A program made the translations under genes and the position numbers. From CBDFNC01 sp965249895 (lineage in GTDB: Bacteria > Pseudomonadota > Gammaproteobacteria > Enterobacterales > CBDFNC01), in the NCBI GenBank assembly GCA_965249895.1, contig CBDFNC010000005.1, forward strand, positions 1,612,001 to 1,676,000: DNA of 64,000 nt. Reading direction: 5' to 3'. The notes beneath the pieces are model-generated. The model saw only the letters and a program-made list of their open reading frames with translations. It did not search any database and was not told where the DNA came from. This document shows, piece by piece, positions 9,226-17,695 of the stretch. Within the stretch, counting starts at the first letter, position 1, and each line of letters begins with the position of its first letter.

Positions 9226-9479
9226 AAAACTACTATTGTCAACGTCCGTAGTCGGCATGTACCACTAGCTAACATTACTTCAGCATAAGCAAAACCTGCC
9301 CTTGGTAATCTTCAATACCTCACATCACTACCACCCCAATAAATGTCGAGATATACCACTAGTGGAACCATCATTGGATGAAGGGAAATTGCCATTGGTA
9401 AATCTCGGTTCCCGGTTCTTTTCCCGTCTTGCCTGGGCTATAATCCGCGCAAATCCCCCTCCTCCACGCGGTGAGATAA
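9122..9479. other. Intergenic region upstream of rpiA
   Basis: A 358-bp non-coding stretch. The first 100 bp hold the diverged repeats. A good -10 hexamer TATAAT at about 9439-9444 lies 40 bp before the rpiA start and is the likely rpiA promoter. No gene is supported. Confidence 0.5.
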
Positions 9480-10136
9480 ATGACACAAGATGAAATGAAA
9501 AAAGCAGCCGGCTGGGCTGCCCTTGAGTATGTCGAAGAAGGCAGTATTGTTGGCGTAGGTACAGGCTCTACAGTTAACCATTTTATCGATGCCCTGGGCA
9601 CAATGAAGCACGATATTGAAGGTGCGGTCTCAAGTTCAGAAGCCTCCTCTGAACGACTGAAAGCATTAGGGATCCCGGTACTTGACTTAAACTCTGTGTT
9701 CGAGCTCAGCATCTATGTGGATGGTGCCGATGAAATCAATGGCCATAACCACATGATCAAAGGTGGCGGGGCAGCACTCACAAGAGAAAAAATCGTCGCT
9801 GCGGTTGCCGATAAATTTATCTGTATTGTTGATAATACTAAACACGTGGACATTTTGGGCGATTTTCCGCTGCCGGTAGAGGTGATCCCTATGGCGCGTA
9901 GCTATGTTGCCCGCGAACTGGTCAAGTTGGGCGGCGACCCCGTCTATCGCGAAGGCGTTGTCACCGACAACGGCAACGTGATCCTGGATGTACATAATAT
10001 GAAAATTATGGATCCTAAAGGTGTGGAAGAGAGCATCAACGCTATCGTTGGTGTTATCACCAGCGGGCTCTTTGCCAACCGAGGCGCTGACGTGGTGTTA
10101 GTTGGCAACCCGGATGGTGTTAAAACGTTAAAATAA
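9480..10136 (+). CDS. rpiA: Ribose-5-phosphate isomerase A
   Basis: Interconverts ribose 5-phosphate and ribulose 5-phosphate in the non-oxidative pentose phosphate pathway. It has 218 residues. Family motifs are in order: phosphate-binding GVGTGSTVNHFIDAL near residue 25, SSSEASSERL, DGADEIN with the catalytic acid near residue 81-84, and KGGGAALTREKIVA. It is followed by its own terminator. Confidence 0.98.
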   Translation: MTQDEMKKAAGWAALEYVEEGSIVGVGTGSTVNHFIDALGTMKHDIEGAVSSSEASSERLKALGIPVLDLNSVFELSIYVDGADEINGHNHMIKGGGAALTREKIVAAVADKFICIVDNTKHVDILGDFPLPVEVIPMARSYVARELVKLGGDPVYREGVVTDNGNVILDVHNMKIMDPKGVEESINAIVGVITSGLFANRGADVVLVGNPDGVKTLK

Positions 10137-10147
10137 GATCAAAAGAT

Positions 10148-10171
10148 ACGGCTTTTAGGGCCGTGTTTTTT
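10148..10171 (+). terminator. Terminator after rpiA
   Basis: Stem ACGGC/GCCGT with a 7-base loop followed by GTTTTTT, 12 bp after the rpiA stop. Confidence 0.8.
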
Positions 10172-10261
10172 CATTTGTAATAAAATTTCACTATTAAACG
10201 TATTTTTGTTACTTTAAACAGCCTTAGCTGTATTTAGAACTGGGAACAGAGGGAAGTAGGA

Positions 10262-11491
10262 ATGGCCAAATTTTCATTGGAAAAGGACAAAATAAAGGTA
10301 CTCCTGTTAGAAGGTCTTCATCAAAGCGCCGAAGATACTTTTAAAGCTGCAGGTTATAACAATATCGAGTCCTTAAAGACCTCACTAAGCGAAGAAGAAC
10401 TTTGTGAGAAAATTAAAGATGTTCATTTTGTCGGTATACGTTCCCGCTCTAACCTAAGCGATAAGGTCATTGAGGCCGCAGAAAAGTTAGTCGCTATTGG
10501 CTGCTTCTGCATCGGTACTAACCAGGTCAAGCTGAGTGCCGCGCAGAAAAAAGGCATTCCTGTGTTCAACGCTCCTTTCTCTAACACCCGTAGTGTTGCT
10601 GAGCTGGTGCTGGGTGAAATCCTGTTGCTACTTCGTGGTATCCCTGCAAAAAATGCACAAGCCCACAGAGGTACCTGGACAAAGTCAGCAAATAACTCAT
10701 ATGAGGCCAGAGGTAAAAAACTGGGCATCATTGGTTACGGACATATAGGTACACAGCTGGGTATTTTGGCAGAAAACCTGGGCTTTAACGTTTTTTATTA
10801 TGATATTGAAAACAAGTTGTCCCTGGGTAATGCTAACCAGGTAAACAGCCTGTCTGAATTGCTGGCTATGTCTGACGTAGTAACATTACACGTACCTGAG
10901 ACTGCCTCTACCAAACTGATGTTTGGCGAAGCCGAGCTGGCGCAAATGAAGCAAGGTTCAATTCTTATCAACGCATCTCGTGGTACTGTGGTAGATATAG
11001 ATGCATTATGCAACAAATTGGAATCAGACCAGTTATTCGGCGCTGCCATAGACGTATTCCCGGTTGAACCAAAGTCCAACAAAGAAGAGTTTATCTCTCC
11101 GCTACGTGGCTTCGATAATGTGATCCTGACGCCTCATATTGGTGGCAGCACCCAGGAAGCGCAGGAAAACATTGGCTATGAAGTTGCCGGTAAGCTGACC
11201 AAATACTCAGACAATGGCTCAACCCTGTCTGCGGTTAACTTTCCGGAAGTATCTTTACCAGAGCACACGGATACCAGCCGCCTGTTACACATTCACCACA
11301 ATGCACCGGGTATTCTGACTAAAATTAACCTTGCGTTTGCAGAGAATGATATCAACATCGCCGCACAATACCTGCAAACTAATGAAAGCATTGGTTATGT
11401 AGTCATCGACGTCGAAAGCAGCCACAGTGAAACGGCGCTTAACCAGTTGAAGAGTATCGAGGGCACCATTAGAGCCCGACTACTGCACTAA
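10262..11491 (+). CDS. serA: D-3-phosphoglycerate dehydrogenase
   Basis: First step of serine synthesis: NAD-dependent oxidation of 3-phosphoglycerate. It has 409 residues, the short E. coli-type enzyme. Order: substrate domain, Rossmann NAD-binding motif LGIIGYGHIGTQLG near residue 155, catalytic segments ASRGTVVD and LTPHIGGST, and a C-terminal ACT domain (ILTKINLAFAENDINIAAQYLQ) expected to bind serine for feedback inhibition. AGAGGGAAGTAGG just before the ATG is a strong ribosome site. A single-gene unit between two terminators. Confidence 0.98.
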   Translation: MAKFSLEKDKIKVLLLEGLHQSAEDTFKAAGYNNIESLKTSLSEEELCEKIKDVHFVGIRSRSNLSDKVIEAAEKLVAIGCFCIGTNQVKLSAAQKKGIPVFNAPFSNTRSVAELVLGEILLLLRGIPAKNAQAHRGTWTKSANNSYEARGKKLGIIGYGHIGTQLGILAENLGFNVFYYDIENKLSLGNANQVNSLSELLAMSDVVTLHVPETASTKLMFGEAELAQMKQGSILINASRGTVVDIDALCNKLESDQLFGAAIDVFPVEPKSNKEEFISPLRGFDNVILTPHIGGSTQEAQENIGYEVAGKLTKYSDNGSTLSAVNFPEVSLPEHTDTSRLLHIHHNAPGILTKINLAFAENDINIAAQYLQTNESIGYVVIDVESSHSETALNQLKSIEGTIRARLLH

Positions 11492-11515
11492 TACATATGC
11501 GGTGATAGAGAGAAA

Positions 11516-11539
11516 GGCGGCAAGTGAGCCGCCTTTTTT
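11516..11539 (+). terminator. Terminator after serA
   Basis: Stem GGCGGC/GCCGCC with loop AAGTGA followed by six T. It sits between the convergent serA and SIMPL-domain genes. Confidence 0.9.
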
Positions 11540-11542
11540 ATG

Positions 11543-12229
11543 TTATCGCTGCAGGTCGAAAGTCACATTAACCTGATCGGTTATCACTATTTCATTTTGA
11601 ATATAACCTCCGCCATCTCCTTTCTCCATCATCTCGACACTGGCGCGATAAACCGGCCGGTGATCAGCCTGCTGATATTTAATGGAGTAGACCTCACCCA
11701 GTTTCGCGTCATACGCCTGGGCTAACTGCGCCGCCTTATCCTTGGAATCTTTAATGGCAAGCGCCCGCGCCTTCAACTTAGCTGCCTTGGTATCTCTTAG
11801 CGTGAACTGAATATTAGTCACTTCCTGTAAACCTGATTCCAGCGCACTATCTAGCACCTTGCTCAGCTTGTCCAATTCATCCAGCGTAAGTGTGATTTTT
11901 CGGGTAGCACGATAGCCAAGTAACTCTCTTTTACCATGTTTAGGATAATTGTATTCAGGTCTTGTATACAAGGTGCCTGCATTGATATCTTTCTGGCTTA
12001 TGCCTAACGCTTGTGCAGCCAGAATAAAAGCCTCAACCCGCTCATCTACTTCATGCTTGGCCTTCAGACCATCCTTATGGAGAACGCTGGCGGATAAATT
12101 GAGATTTGCCCGGTCCGGCATCACTTTCACTTCTGCCACCCCAGTTGTAGAAACATAGGGGCCTTGCGGCATACCATCTGCGACGGCAACTGTGGATAAA
12201 AAACTCAAACCTAATAACATAGCGCGCAT
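11543..12229 (-). CDS. SIMPL-domain (DUF541) secreted protein
   Basis: Periplasmic or secreted protein of the SIMPL/DUF541 (YggE-like) family; the biochemical role of the family is not settled. The start MRAMLLGLSFL has TGGAG 8-10 bp upstream and gives a clean signal peptide cleaved after VAVADG; an upstream ATG at 12250 would add seven residues. The mature part has the family pattern: an N-terminal VSTTGVAEVKVMPDRANLNLSA strand pair, a helix with KAKHEVDERVEAF, and LDELDKLSKVLDSALESGLQEV. About 228 residues. Confidence 0.85.
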   Translation of the reverse strand: MRAMLLGLSFLSTVAVADGMPQGPYVSTTGVAEVKVMPDRANLNLSASVLHKDGLKAKHEVDERVEAFILAAQALGISQKDINAGTLYTRPEYNYPKHGKRELLGYRATRKITLTLDELDKLSKVLDSALESGLQEVTNIQFTLRDTKAAKLKARALAIKDSKDKAAQLAQAYDAKLGEVYSIKYQQADHRPVYRASVEMMEKGDGGGYIQNEIVITDQVNVTFDLQR

Positions 12230-12290
12230 AGTTAATGCTCCAGAATGCATAAGAGCTGTTAGGTTAAATTGGAACAGGGCAAAAAGAAAT

Positions 12291-12322
12291 AGGGCTACAC
12301 AATTGTGTAGCCCTATTTACGC
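12291..12322 (-). terminator. Terminator after lapD
   Basis: A 24-bp perfect palindrome (AGGGCTACACAA and its complement) followed on the minus strand by ATTTCTTTTT. It ends the lapBCEGD run about 15 bp after the lapD stop. Confidence 0.85.
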
Positions 12323-12329
12323 TAATTTA

Positions 12330-14252
12330 CTAAAGCGGTTTGGGTGGGCTGATAAAACCTTGATAACCATCGATATGCAGATCTGCCAACTGCTCCAACT
12401 GGATTTGGCTTTCCACTCTTGTTGCTATAGTAGTAATGTTCAACTTATGAGCCGCACGACAAACAGCCCCAAGAAATTGAATATCGCCTTCAGTCTCGAG
12501 TATTTGGCTGGTATAACTGTGATCGACTTTGACATAGCTGGGATTAAACTCTTCCAGGTACCCCAAAGATTGGAAATGGCGACCGTAGTGATCAATACCA
12601 AATTTATATCCTGCATCGTGAATAAGTTGGATCAATGGCGCAACTTCCGCCTTTCTCGATACACAAACCGTTTCCGAGATTTCGAATAACAAACGCCCTT
12701 TTATGTCTTTCTGCTTGGCCATAAAGCGCTTTAACCATTCATGGAAATCTGCGTCTACACAAGCACTCATGGTCAGATTAACCGCTAATATTCTATCCGG
12801 ATCCTCCGCCAGCTTAGCCAATGATAGCTGCAATATATGCTGGTCAAACAGGCTACCCAATTTGAATTGCTCTACCGCTGGCATAAATTGTCCGGCAAAA
12901 TAACGTTTTCCGTCGCGCTCTATGCTGGCAAACAATTCTGCATGTAGCTGGGTTTTACCATCCTTAGATAAGGCCGGTTGCGCCTTAAAAACAAAATGTT
13001 TACTGTGAACTGCATCCTGAACCAGATGCTTCCATCCCACTCTGCCCATGGTGTCTGTTTGCTTACCACCGATAAGATGTACGGCCTTCCCTCTATCGGC
13101 ACGCGCTACTTGCAAGGCATTGTCAGCATTGGTTAACAAATCGACAACCGATTCGCCAGCCAGACGTTCAGCTATCCCCATTACAGAAATACTAGGCGCG
13201 GTTTCGATTGGGCTTATCACCAGTTCAGATAAAGCTGCCTGGATTTGGTTGGCGATTTCCATTAACTGATCTTTTTCCAGGCCAGGTAATAAAATAGCGA
13301 ATTCATTGGCGGAAATGCGTGCTACGGCGAATTCATCATCGACCGATAATACCCGCTTAAGCGTATCTGCCGATAAACGCACTAGCTCATCTCGTGCAGC
13401 AAAACCTTCCTCTCGATATATTTCATCCAGAATATCCAGGGCTAACAGCGCAATACCACCACTACCGGATTCACTACTCCAGGCATTTGCCAGGCCCATA
13501 AAATAAGCCCTATTGCCCAAGCCAGATGTTGCGTCCCGATATACCTGATTACGTAATGATTCGGCTTCAGTCGCTTGCTCGCTAAACTGTTCCGCCAAAT
13601 TTGCGGTCATGGCATTGATCGCTTTCACCACCTCCCTGAGTTCCTGGGTCTTAGGCAAAGGTATGGGTTCACCAAAACGATTTTTCTGAATCGCTTCCGC
13701 GCGTTCCTTGATCTGTACCAACGGCTTTAATATAAAGCGAAGCGACCAGATCACCAGCAAGGTGGAAACCAAAAAGGCAACAATAAACCACTTGGTCAAT
13801 TCCAACAGCGAGCTCCATAGTTCGCGATAGGCATAACCAGGATGTCCCACTACCTGTAATTTACCCAGCTGTAACCAACCGCTGGTCAGTATGGTTTCCT
13901 TTACGACCGGCTGAAACAGGTCCAGATCTACAAACCATTCCGGTACGCCGTCTATATGCACAGGGTTAGTACGTTCAATGGTAGTGTTACTGGCCATCAA
14001 TTCGAGACTTATCTGTTGATAAAAGCCGCCGTCAAACACCACATTGATCACCGACTCCGCCCCAACGGAATCCTCAGTTTCAAGGTATGGGGTCAAAGAC
14101 AATCCAAGTGTTGTGCTGGTATTGGTGACATTACTTTCTTGTTGCTCCACAAGGTGTTCTGTGGAGTTATTCAGTTCCACGCTAAATACCGTAGCCAATA
14201 GAATGGCAAAAATCGCCAGTACTGTTACTAATAGCTGTTTATGTAAAGTCAT
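12330..14252 (-). CDS. lapD: LapD-type c-di-GMP receptor (degenerate GGDEF-EAL)
   Basis: Inner-membrane receptor that binds cyclic di-GMP with a degenerate EAL domain and then sequesters the protease LapG, keeping the adhesin on the surface. The 640 residues contain an N-terminal TM (about 6-26), a periplasmic domain (LapD/MoxY N-terminal type), a second TM near 155-175, a HAMP segment, a GGDEF domain in which the active site reads ISANEF (near residue 314) instead of GGDEF, and an EAL domain with ELF instead of EAL (near residue 437). Both catalytic signatures are therefore lost, as in Pseudomonas LapD. It is 9 bp downstream of lapG. Confidence 0.92.
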   Translation of the reverse strand: MTLHKQLLVTVLAIFAILLATVFSVELNNSTEHLVEQQESNVTNTSTTLGLSLTPYLETEDSVGAESVINVVFDGGFYQQISLELMASNTTIERTNPVHIDGVPEWFVDLDLFQPVVKETILTSGWLQLGKLQVVGHPGYAYRELWSSLLELTKWFIVAFLVSTLLVIWSLRFILKPLVQIKERAEAIQKNRFGEPIPLPKTQELREVVKAINAMTANLAEQFSEQATEAESLRNQVYRDATSGLGNRAYFMGLANAWSSESGSGGIALLALDILDEIYREEGFAARDELVRLSADTLKRVLSVDDEFAVARISANEFAILLPGLEKDQLMEIANQIQAALSELVISPIETAPSISVMGIAERLAGESVVDLLTNADNALQVARADRGKAVHLIGGKQTDTMGRVGWKHLVQDAVHSKHFVFKAQPALSKDGKTQLHAELFASIERDGKRYFAGQFMPAVEQFKLGSLFDQHILQLSLAKLAEDPDRILAVNLTMSACVDADFHEWLKRFMAKQKDIKGRLLFEISETVCVSRKAEVAPLIQLIHDAGYKFGIDHYGRHFQSLGYLEEFNPSYVKVDHSYTSQILETEGDIQFLGAVCRAAHKLNITTIATRVESQIQLEQLADLHIDGYQGFISPPKPL

Positions 14253-14261
14253 AGGCTATCT

Positions 14262-14957
14262 CTAGTCATAATCCCTTAATGGTTTTCGCAACGACAATTT
14301 TTCTTCCCGCTCACGGACGTCGTTCCAAAGTGATAATCGCGATGCTTTACCGGCAAGTTTGCCCTGCCCTTTACTTTTCATTAACCAGAGGTTTTCACCG
14401 TTAAAGCTGTATATGGGTACTAAATCCCTGCGTTGATCGGCGGGCTTAATTTCCCCATCGATATTGTCAAGCAGCACTGGCATCGAGCTTGGAGTCTCAT
14501 AATAAGCAACAACCATATGAAACTGTCTTAATGTAAGAGATTTTACATAAACAAGCCGCATTTTATGCTCGGGAATACCGAGTTTCAGCAAGGTATAATA
14601 CTTGGCAATACTAAAATCCTCACAGTCGCCTGCATTCGCTCCGATAAACTCGACAGGGGTCGCCCAATAATCCTTCTTACCCCATAAATCGATATCATTG
14701 ACAAAATACAACTGATTAAAAAATCCGTTTACCCGCTCAAGCTTGTTATCCAGTGTCGCTGACTGATTATCCTGCACCAACGCCTGCCAAGCCAGAACCC
14801 GCTTCCTTGCCCTTTCTCCATAAACTTCTTTAATGCTGGCCAGTTCGTTAGCGCCAAGTCCCACAACCACAACTGGAATGGTTGGGCCAAGGAGACAACA
14901 AAGAAGTACGGCATGTCGCCGCCAGTGAGAGAGCCTAAATTTACTCAATAACTTCAC
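14262..14957 (-). CDS. lapG: LapG-type periplasmic cysteine protease
   Basis: Calcium-dependent transglutaminase-like cysteine protease (DUF920, peptidase C93) that cuts the retention module of LapA-type adhesins and releases the cell from the biofilm. The 231 residues carry an N-terminal membrane or signal segment (about 15-35) and the catalytic triad C112 (GDCEDFSIAKY), H147 (QFHMVV) and D164 (LLDNIDGE). The C-H and H-D spacings of 35 and 17 are the same as those I recall for Pseudomonas LapG. It lies between lapE and lapD. Confidence 0.94.
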   Translation of the reverse strand: MKLLSKFRLSHWRRHAVLLCCLLGPTIPVVVVGLGANELASIKEVYGERARKRVLAWQALVQDNQSATLDNKLERVNGFFNQLYFVNDIDLWGKKDYWATPVEFIGANAGDCEDFSIAKYYTLLKLGIPEHKMRLVYVKSLTLRQFHMVVAYYETPSSMPVLLDNIDGEIKPADQRRDLVPIYSFNGENLWLMKSKGQGKLAGKASRLSLWNDVREREEKLSLRKPLRDYD

Positions 14958-14975
14958 TTAGGACCCATGTCACTG

Positions 14976-16289
14976 TTAGTTAGATATCTTAATTTTTTCT
15001 TGCCAATGCGCAGGTCTGGCGACTTTGAGTGATCCCAACAACTGACCCATAGAATTTAGAATACGGTAATTGGACTCCATCTCATCATATTTAGCGCCAA
15101 CTAAATCGCTCTTTGCGTCAAATAACTCAGTCTCAGTGTTCAACACATCCAGCAAAGTACGTTTACCCAGGGTAAATTGTTTGGCATAAGCATCTCGGGT
15201 CTTTTCACTCGCCACCACGTGCTTATTCAGGAAGCTGGTTTGTTGCTTAAGGTAACGCTTGGCGTCCCAAGACAACCTGGCGCCCTGGTGAAGCTCACGA
15301 ATGGTACGTTCACTGACATATTTAGATTCACTGACACTAAAGGCGGTTTGCTCGACGAAGCTCTTATCCTTACCACCCTGGTATAGGTTGTAGCGCATTC
15401 TTAGCATACCGGCGAGCTTATCGTTACGACCCTCGTTACCATCTGCGTTATCCAACATATTATTATCCACTTCAAGAGTGAATTTTGGGTAATAGTTGGA
15501 CTTAGCTACTTCATGTTGAGCATGAGCGGCATAGATATCTTGACGCGACGACTTTAGCCTGGGGTGTTCATCCATGGCTTTTTTGATAACCTTGGCAAAA
15601 CTGTCTGGTAAGGCGCTAAAATCTGGATTCGGTACCTCCAGTTCTTCAGGGAATTCATTGACCACTCGTAAATAGTCAGTTTCCGCATCGGCAAGGTTGT
15701 TTTGTGCATTAATCACATTACTGTTGGCACGGGCGAGGCGGCCCTCAATCTGAGAAAGATCTGAACTGGAGCCGATACCCGCGTCAGTACGCTTTTTAAT
15801 ATCCGAATAAATTTTTTCGTGAGTAACGAGATTTTCCTCGGAGAGCGCTAAGATCTCTTTCCCCTTGACCACATTTAGATAAGCAGATACCGCCTTCAGG
15901 GAAACATCTTCCGCTTCGGCATACAGAGCATACTGCTCTGCTGTCGCTTCAAATCCGGTTCTGTCGTATTCCGCACTGGTGGCAAAACCATCAAACAACA
16001 TTTGTCTGAAGCTTAAACCCAGTTCTTTACGGGTATAAGTGACTGTATCTAAACTTTCTTTACTGGTCCGCTCCTTACCTATGCCAGCGGATACATCAAG
16101 AGATGGCAGGTACCCAGAAAACGCCCCTTTATGCGCCATTTGCGCCGCACCGGTTCTGCTTAATACCATATTGATCTCAGGGTTTGTCACGAGAGTCTTA
16201 GCAACAGCGCCTTCCAGGGTCTGTGCATACACAGCGCCTGAACTTGAAAGAGCCGTAACTACTAGTGCTGTTAATATACTAGTTTTCAT
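14976..16289 (-). CDS. lapE: TolC-family outer membrane channel of the adhesin exporter
   Basis: Outer-membrane efflux protein (OEP family) that completes the type I secretion channel for the adhesin. A signal peptide (MKTSILTALVVTALSSSGAVYA) precedes about 415 residues with two OEP repeats rich in alpha-helical coiled coil. LLDVLNTETELFDAKSDLVGAKYDE is the typical second-repeat motif. It sits directly after lapC, so it is the dedicated porin of this transporter. It could equally be named aggA by analogy with the Shewanella bpf locus. Confidence 0.92.
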   Translation of the reverse strand: MKTSILTALVVTALSSSGAVYAQTLEGAVAKTLVTNPEINMVLSRTGAAQMAHKGAFSGYLPSLDVSAGIGKERTSKESLDTVTYTRKELGLSFRQMLFDGFATSAEYDRTGFEATAEQYALYAEAEDVSLKAVSAYLNVVKGKEILALSEENLVTHEKIYSDIKKRTDAGIGSSSDLSQIEGRLARANSNVINAQNNLADAETDYLRVVNEFPEELEVPNPDFSALPDSFAKVIKKAMDEHPRLKSSRQDIYAAHAQHEVAKSNYYPKFTLEVDNNMLDNADGNEGRNDKLAGMLRMRYNLYQGGKDKSFVEQTAFSVSESKYVSERTIRELHQGARLSWDAKRYLKQQTSFLNKHVVASEKTRDAYAKQFTLGKRTLLDVLNTETELFDAKSDLVGAKYDEMESNYRILNSMGQLLGSLKVARPAHWQEKIKISN

Positions 16290-16306
16290 CCTAGATACAT
16301 CCTTTA

Positions 16307-17695
16307 TTATCGTTCTCTAAGGGCCGACTGTTGCGCGCGAAGTATGGGTTTTAATAAATAATCCAAAACGCTCTTTTTGCCAGTCAACACATCTACACTC
16401 GTCAACATGCCAGGGATAATCGGTAACGGATTTTCTCCTTCGCCCAGTTGACTTTTATCGGTTCGAACCCGTACAAGATAAAAGCTGTTCCCTTCTTCAT
16501 CTTGTATGGTATCCGCGCTTATATGCTCGAGGGAGCCCTTTAATCCACCATATATGGCGAAATCGTAGGCGGTAAACTTCACCACAACGTCCAGCCCAGG
16601 ACGTAAGAAGGCAATATCCTTAGGTAATATCTTCGCCTCGATCAACAGATTATCTTCCAGAGGTACAATTTCCACCAGGTCCATACCCGGCTGGATAACA
16701 CCACCCAAAGTATTAATATTTATTGTTTTAACTTTACCTTTCACCGGAGAGACTACAGTGGTTCGGGAAACCCTGTCCTCAAGCCCCACCTTGGCTTCTC
16801 CCATAACCGCAAGCTTGGACTCGGATTGCCCGAGCTCTTCAATCACTTTTTTACGGAAATCGAGGGCGCCTTCACGCCTTTTGTTGATATTTTCCTGGAT
16901 CACTGATTTCAGCTTGGGAATCAACAGCCTGCTGCTTGCCAGTTCGGAAGCGATGTCGTTAACCTGTCGTTCAAGCTTGATCAGTTCCACCTGAGATACA
17001 ACACCTTCTTTCGCTAACGGTTGGGTTAATTTTAACTCCTTATTAACCAGGTTGTAGCTGCGTCTCAAGTGGCGAACTTTAGAGTTAACTTCAACCAACT
17101 CCTGCTTTTTTTGTTCTACTTGCTGGCCTGTGATCAACAGCTGATTGATCAGCCCTGCCAGGCGTTCGTCAAAATGCGCTTGCTCCGAAACAACCAGATG
17201 GGGGTATTTCTGTTTGTACTCAGACGGGTACTGCAACTCAACGGGCTTTACGTAAACCTGCTCTTGCCAGCTCAGCTTTCTATCCTTACTAAGGACCACA
17301 CTCTCCAGCTCGGATTTCAGGCGCACCACATCACTTTGCAAAGTGATGAATTGCTGCTCCTGCTCGCGAAAATCAGACTTAAATCGGGTATCGTCGATAC
17401 GCATTATCGGCTGGCCAATCTCAACGATATCCCCTTCCTTAATAAAGGTTTCCCTTAAGATCCCGCCCTCAAGGTTTTGCACCACCTGAAGTTGTGACGA
17501 CGGGATAACCTTACCCGACCCCACTGTTACTTCATCCAGTTCGGCAAAATATGCCCAGGTAAGCATGGCCAGAAAAAACAGTAGAATAGTCCATACCAGC
17601 AGCCTGGTCCGCTTAGGGGTATTTAACAGTATCGCCGAGCTGGTATCGTCGACAAAATACAGCTCATTCTGCTGAGGCAACTTGGTTTTAGCCAT
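16307..17695 (-). CDS. lapC: HlyD-family membrane fusion protein of the adhesin exporter
   Basis: Periplasmic adaptor linking the ABC transporter to the TolC channel. It has 462 residues: a short cytoplasmic N-terminus, one TM (LLVWTILLFFLAMLTWAYFA, about 31-50), a barrel-lipoyl part (LEGGILRETFIKEGDIVEIGQPIMRIDD), a long coiled-coil hairpin (about 100-290) and a C-terminal beta domain with the HlyD pattern (VVSPVKGKVKTININTLGG). Its start codon overlaps the lapB stop by one base, indicating translational coupling. Confidence 0.94.
   Translation of the reverse strand: MAKTKLPQQNELYFVDDTSSAILLNTPKRTRLLVWTILLFFLAMLTWAYFAELDEVTVGSGKVIPSSQLQVVQNLEGGILRETFIKEGDIVEIGQPIMRIDDTRFKSDFREQEQQFITLQSDVVRLKSELESVVLSKDRKLSWQEQVYVKPVELQYPSEYKQKYPHLVVSEQAHFDERLAGLINQLLITGQQVEQKKQELVEVNSKVRHLRRSYNLVNKELKLTQPLAKEGVVSQVELIKLERQVNDIASELASSRLLIPKLKSVIQENINKRREGALDFRKKVIEELGQSESKLAVMGEAKVGLEDRVSRTTVVSPVKGKVKTININTLGGVIQPGMDLVEIVPLEDNLLIEAKILPKDIAFLRPGLDVVVKFTAYDFAIYGGLKGSLEHISADTIQDEEGNSFYLVRVRTDKSQLGEGENPLPIIPGMLTSVDVLTGKKSVLDYLLKPILRAQQSALRER

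Noticed and set aside
12192..12689. 165-codon plus-strand open frame opposite lapD
   Set aside because: Antisense to a clearly conserved EAL-domain gene; no recognisable protein features.
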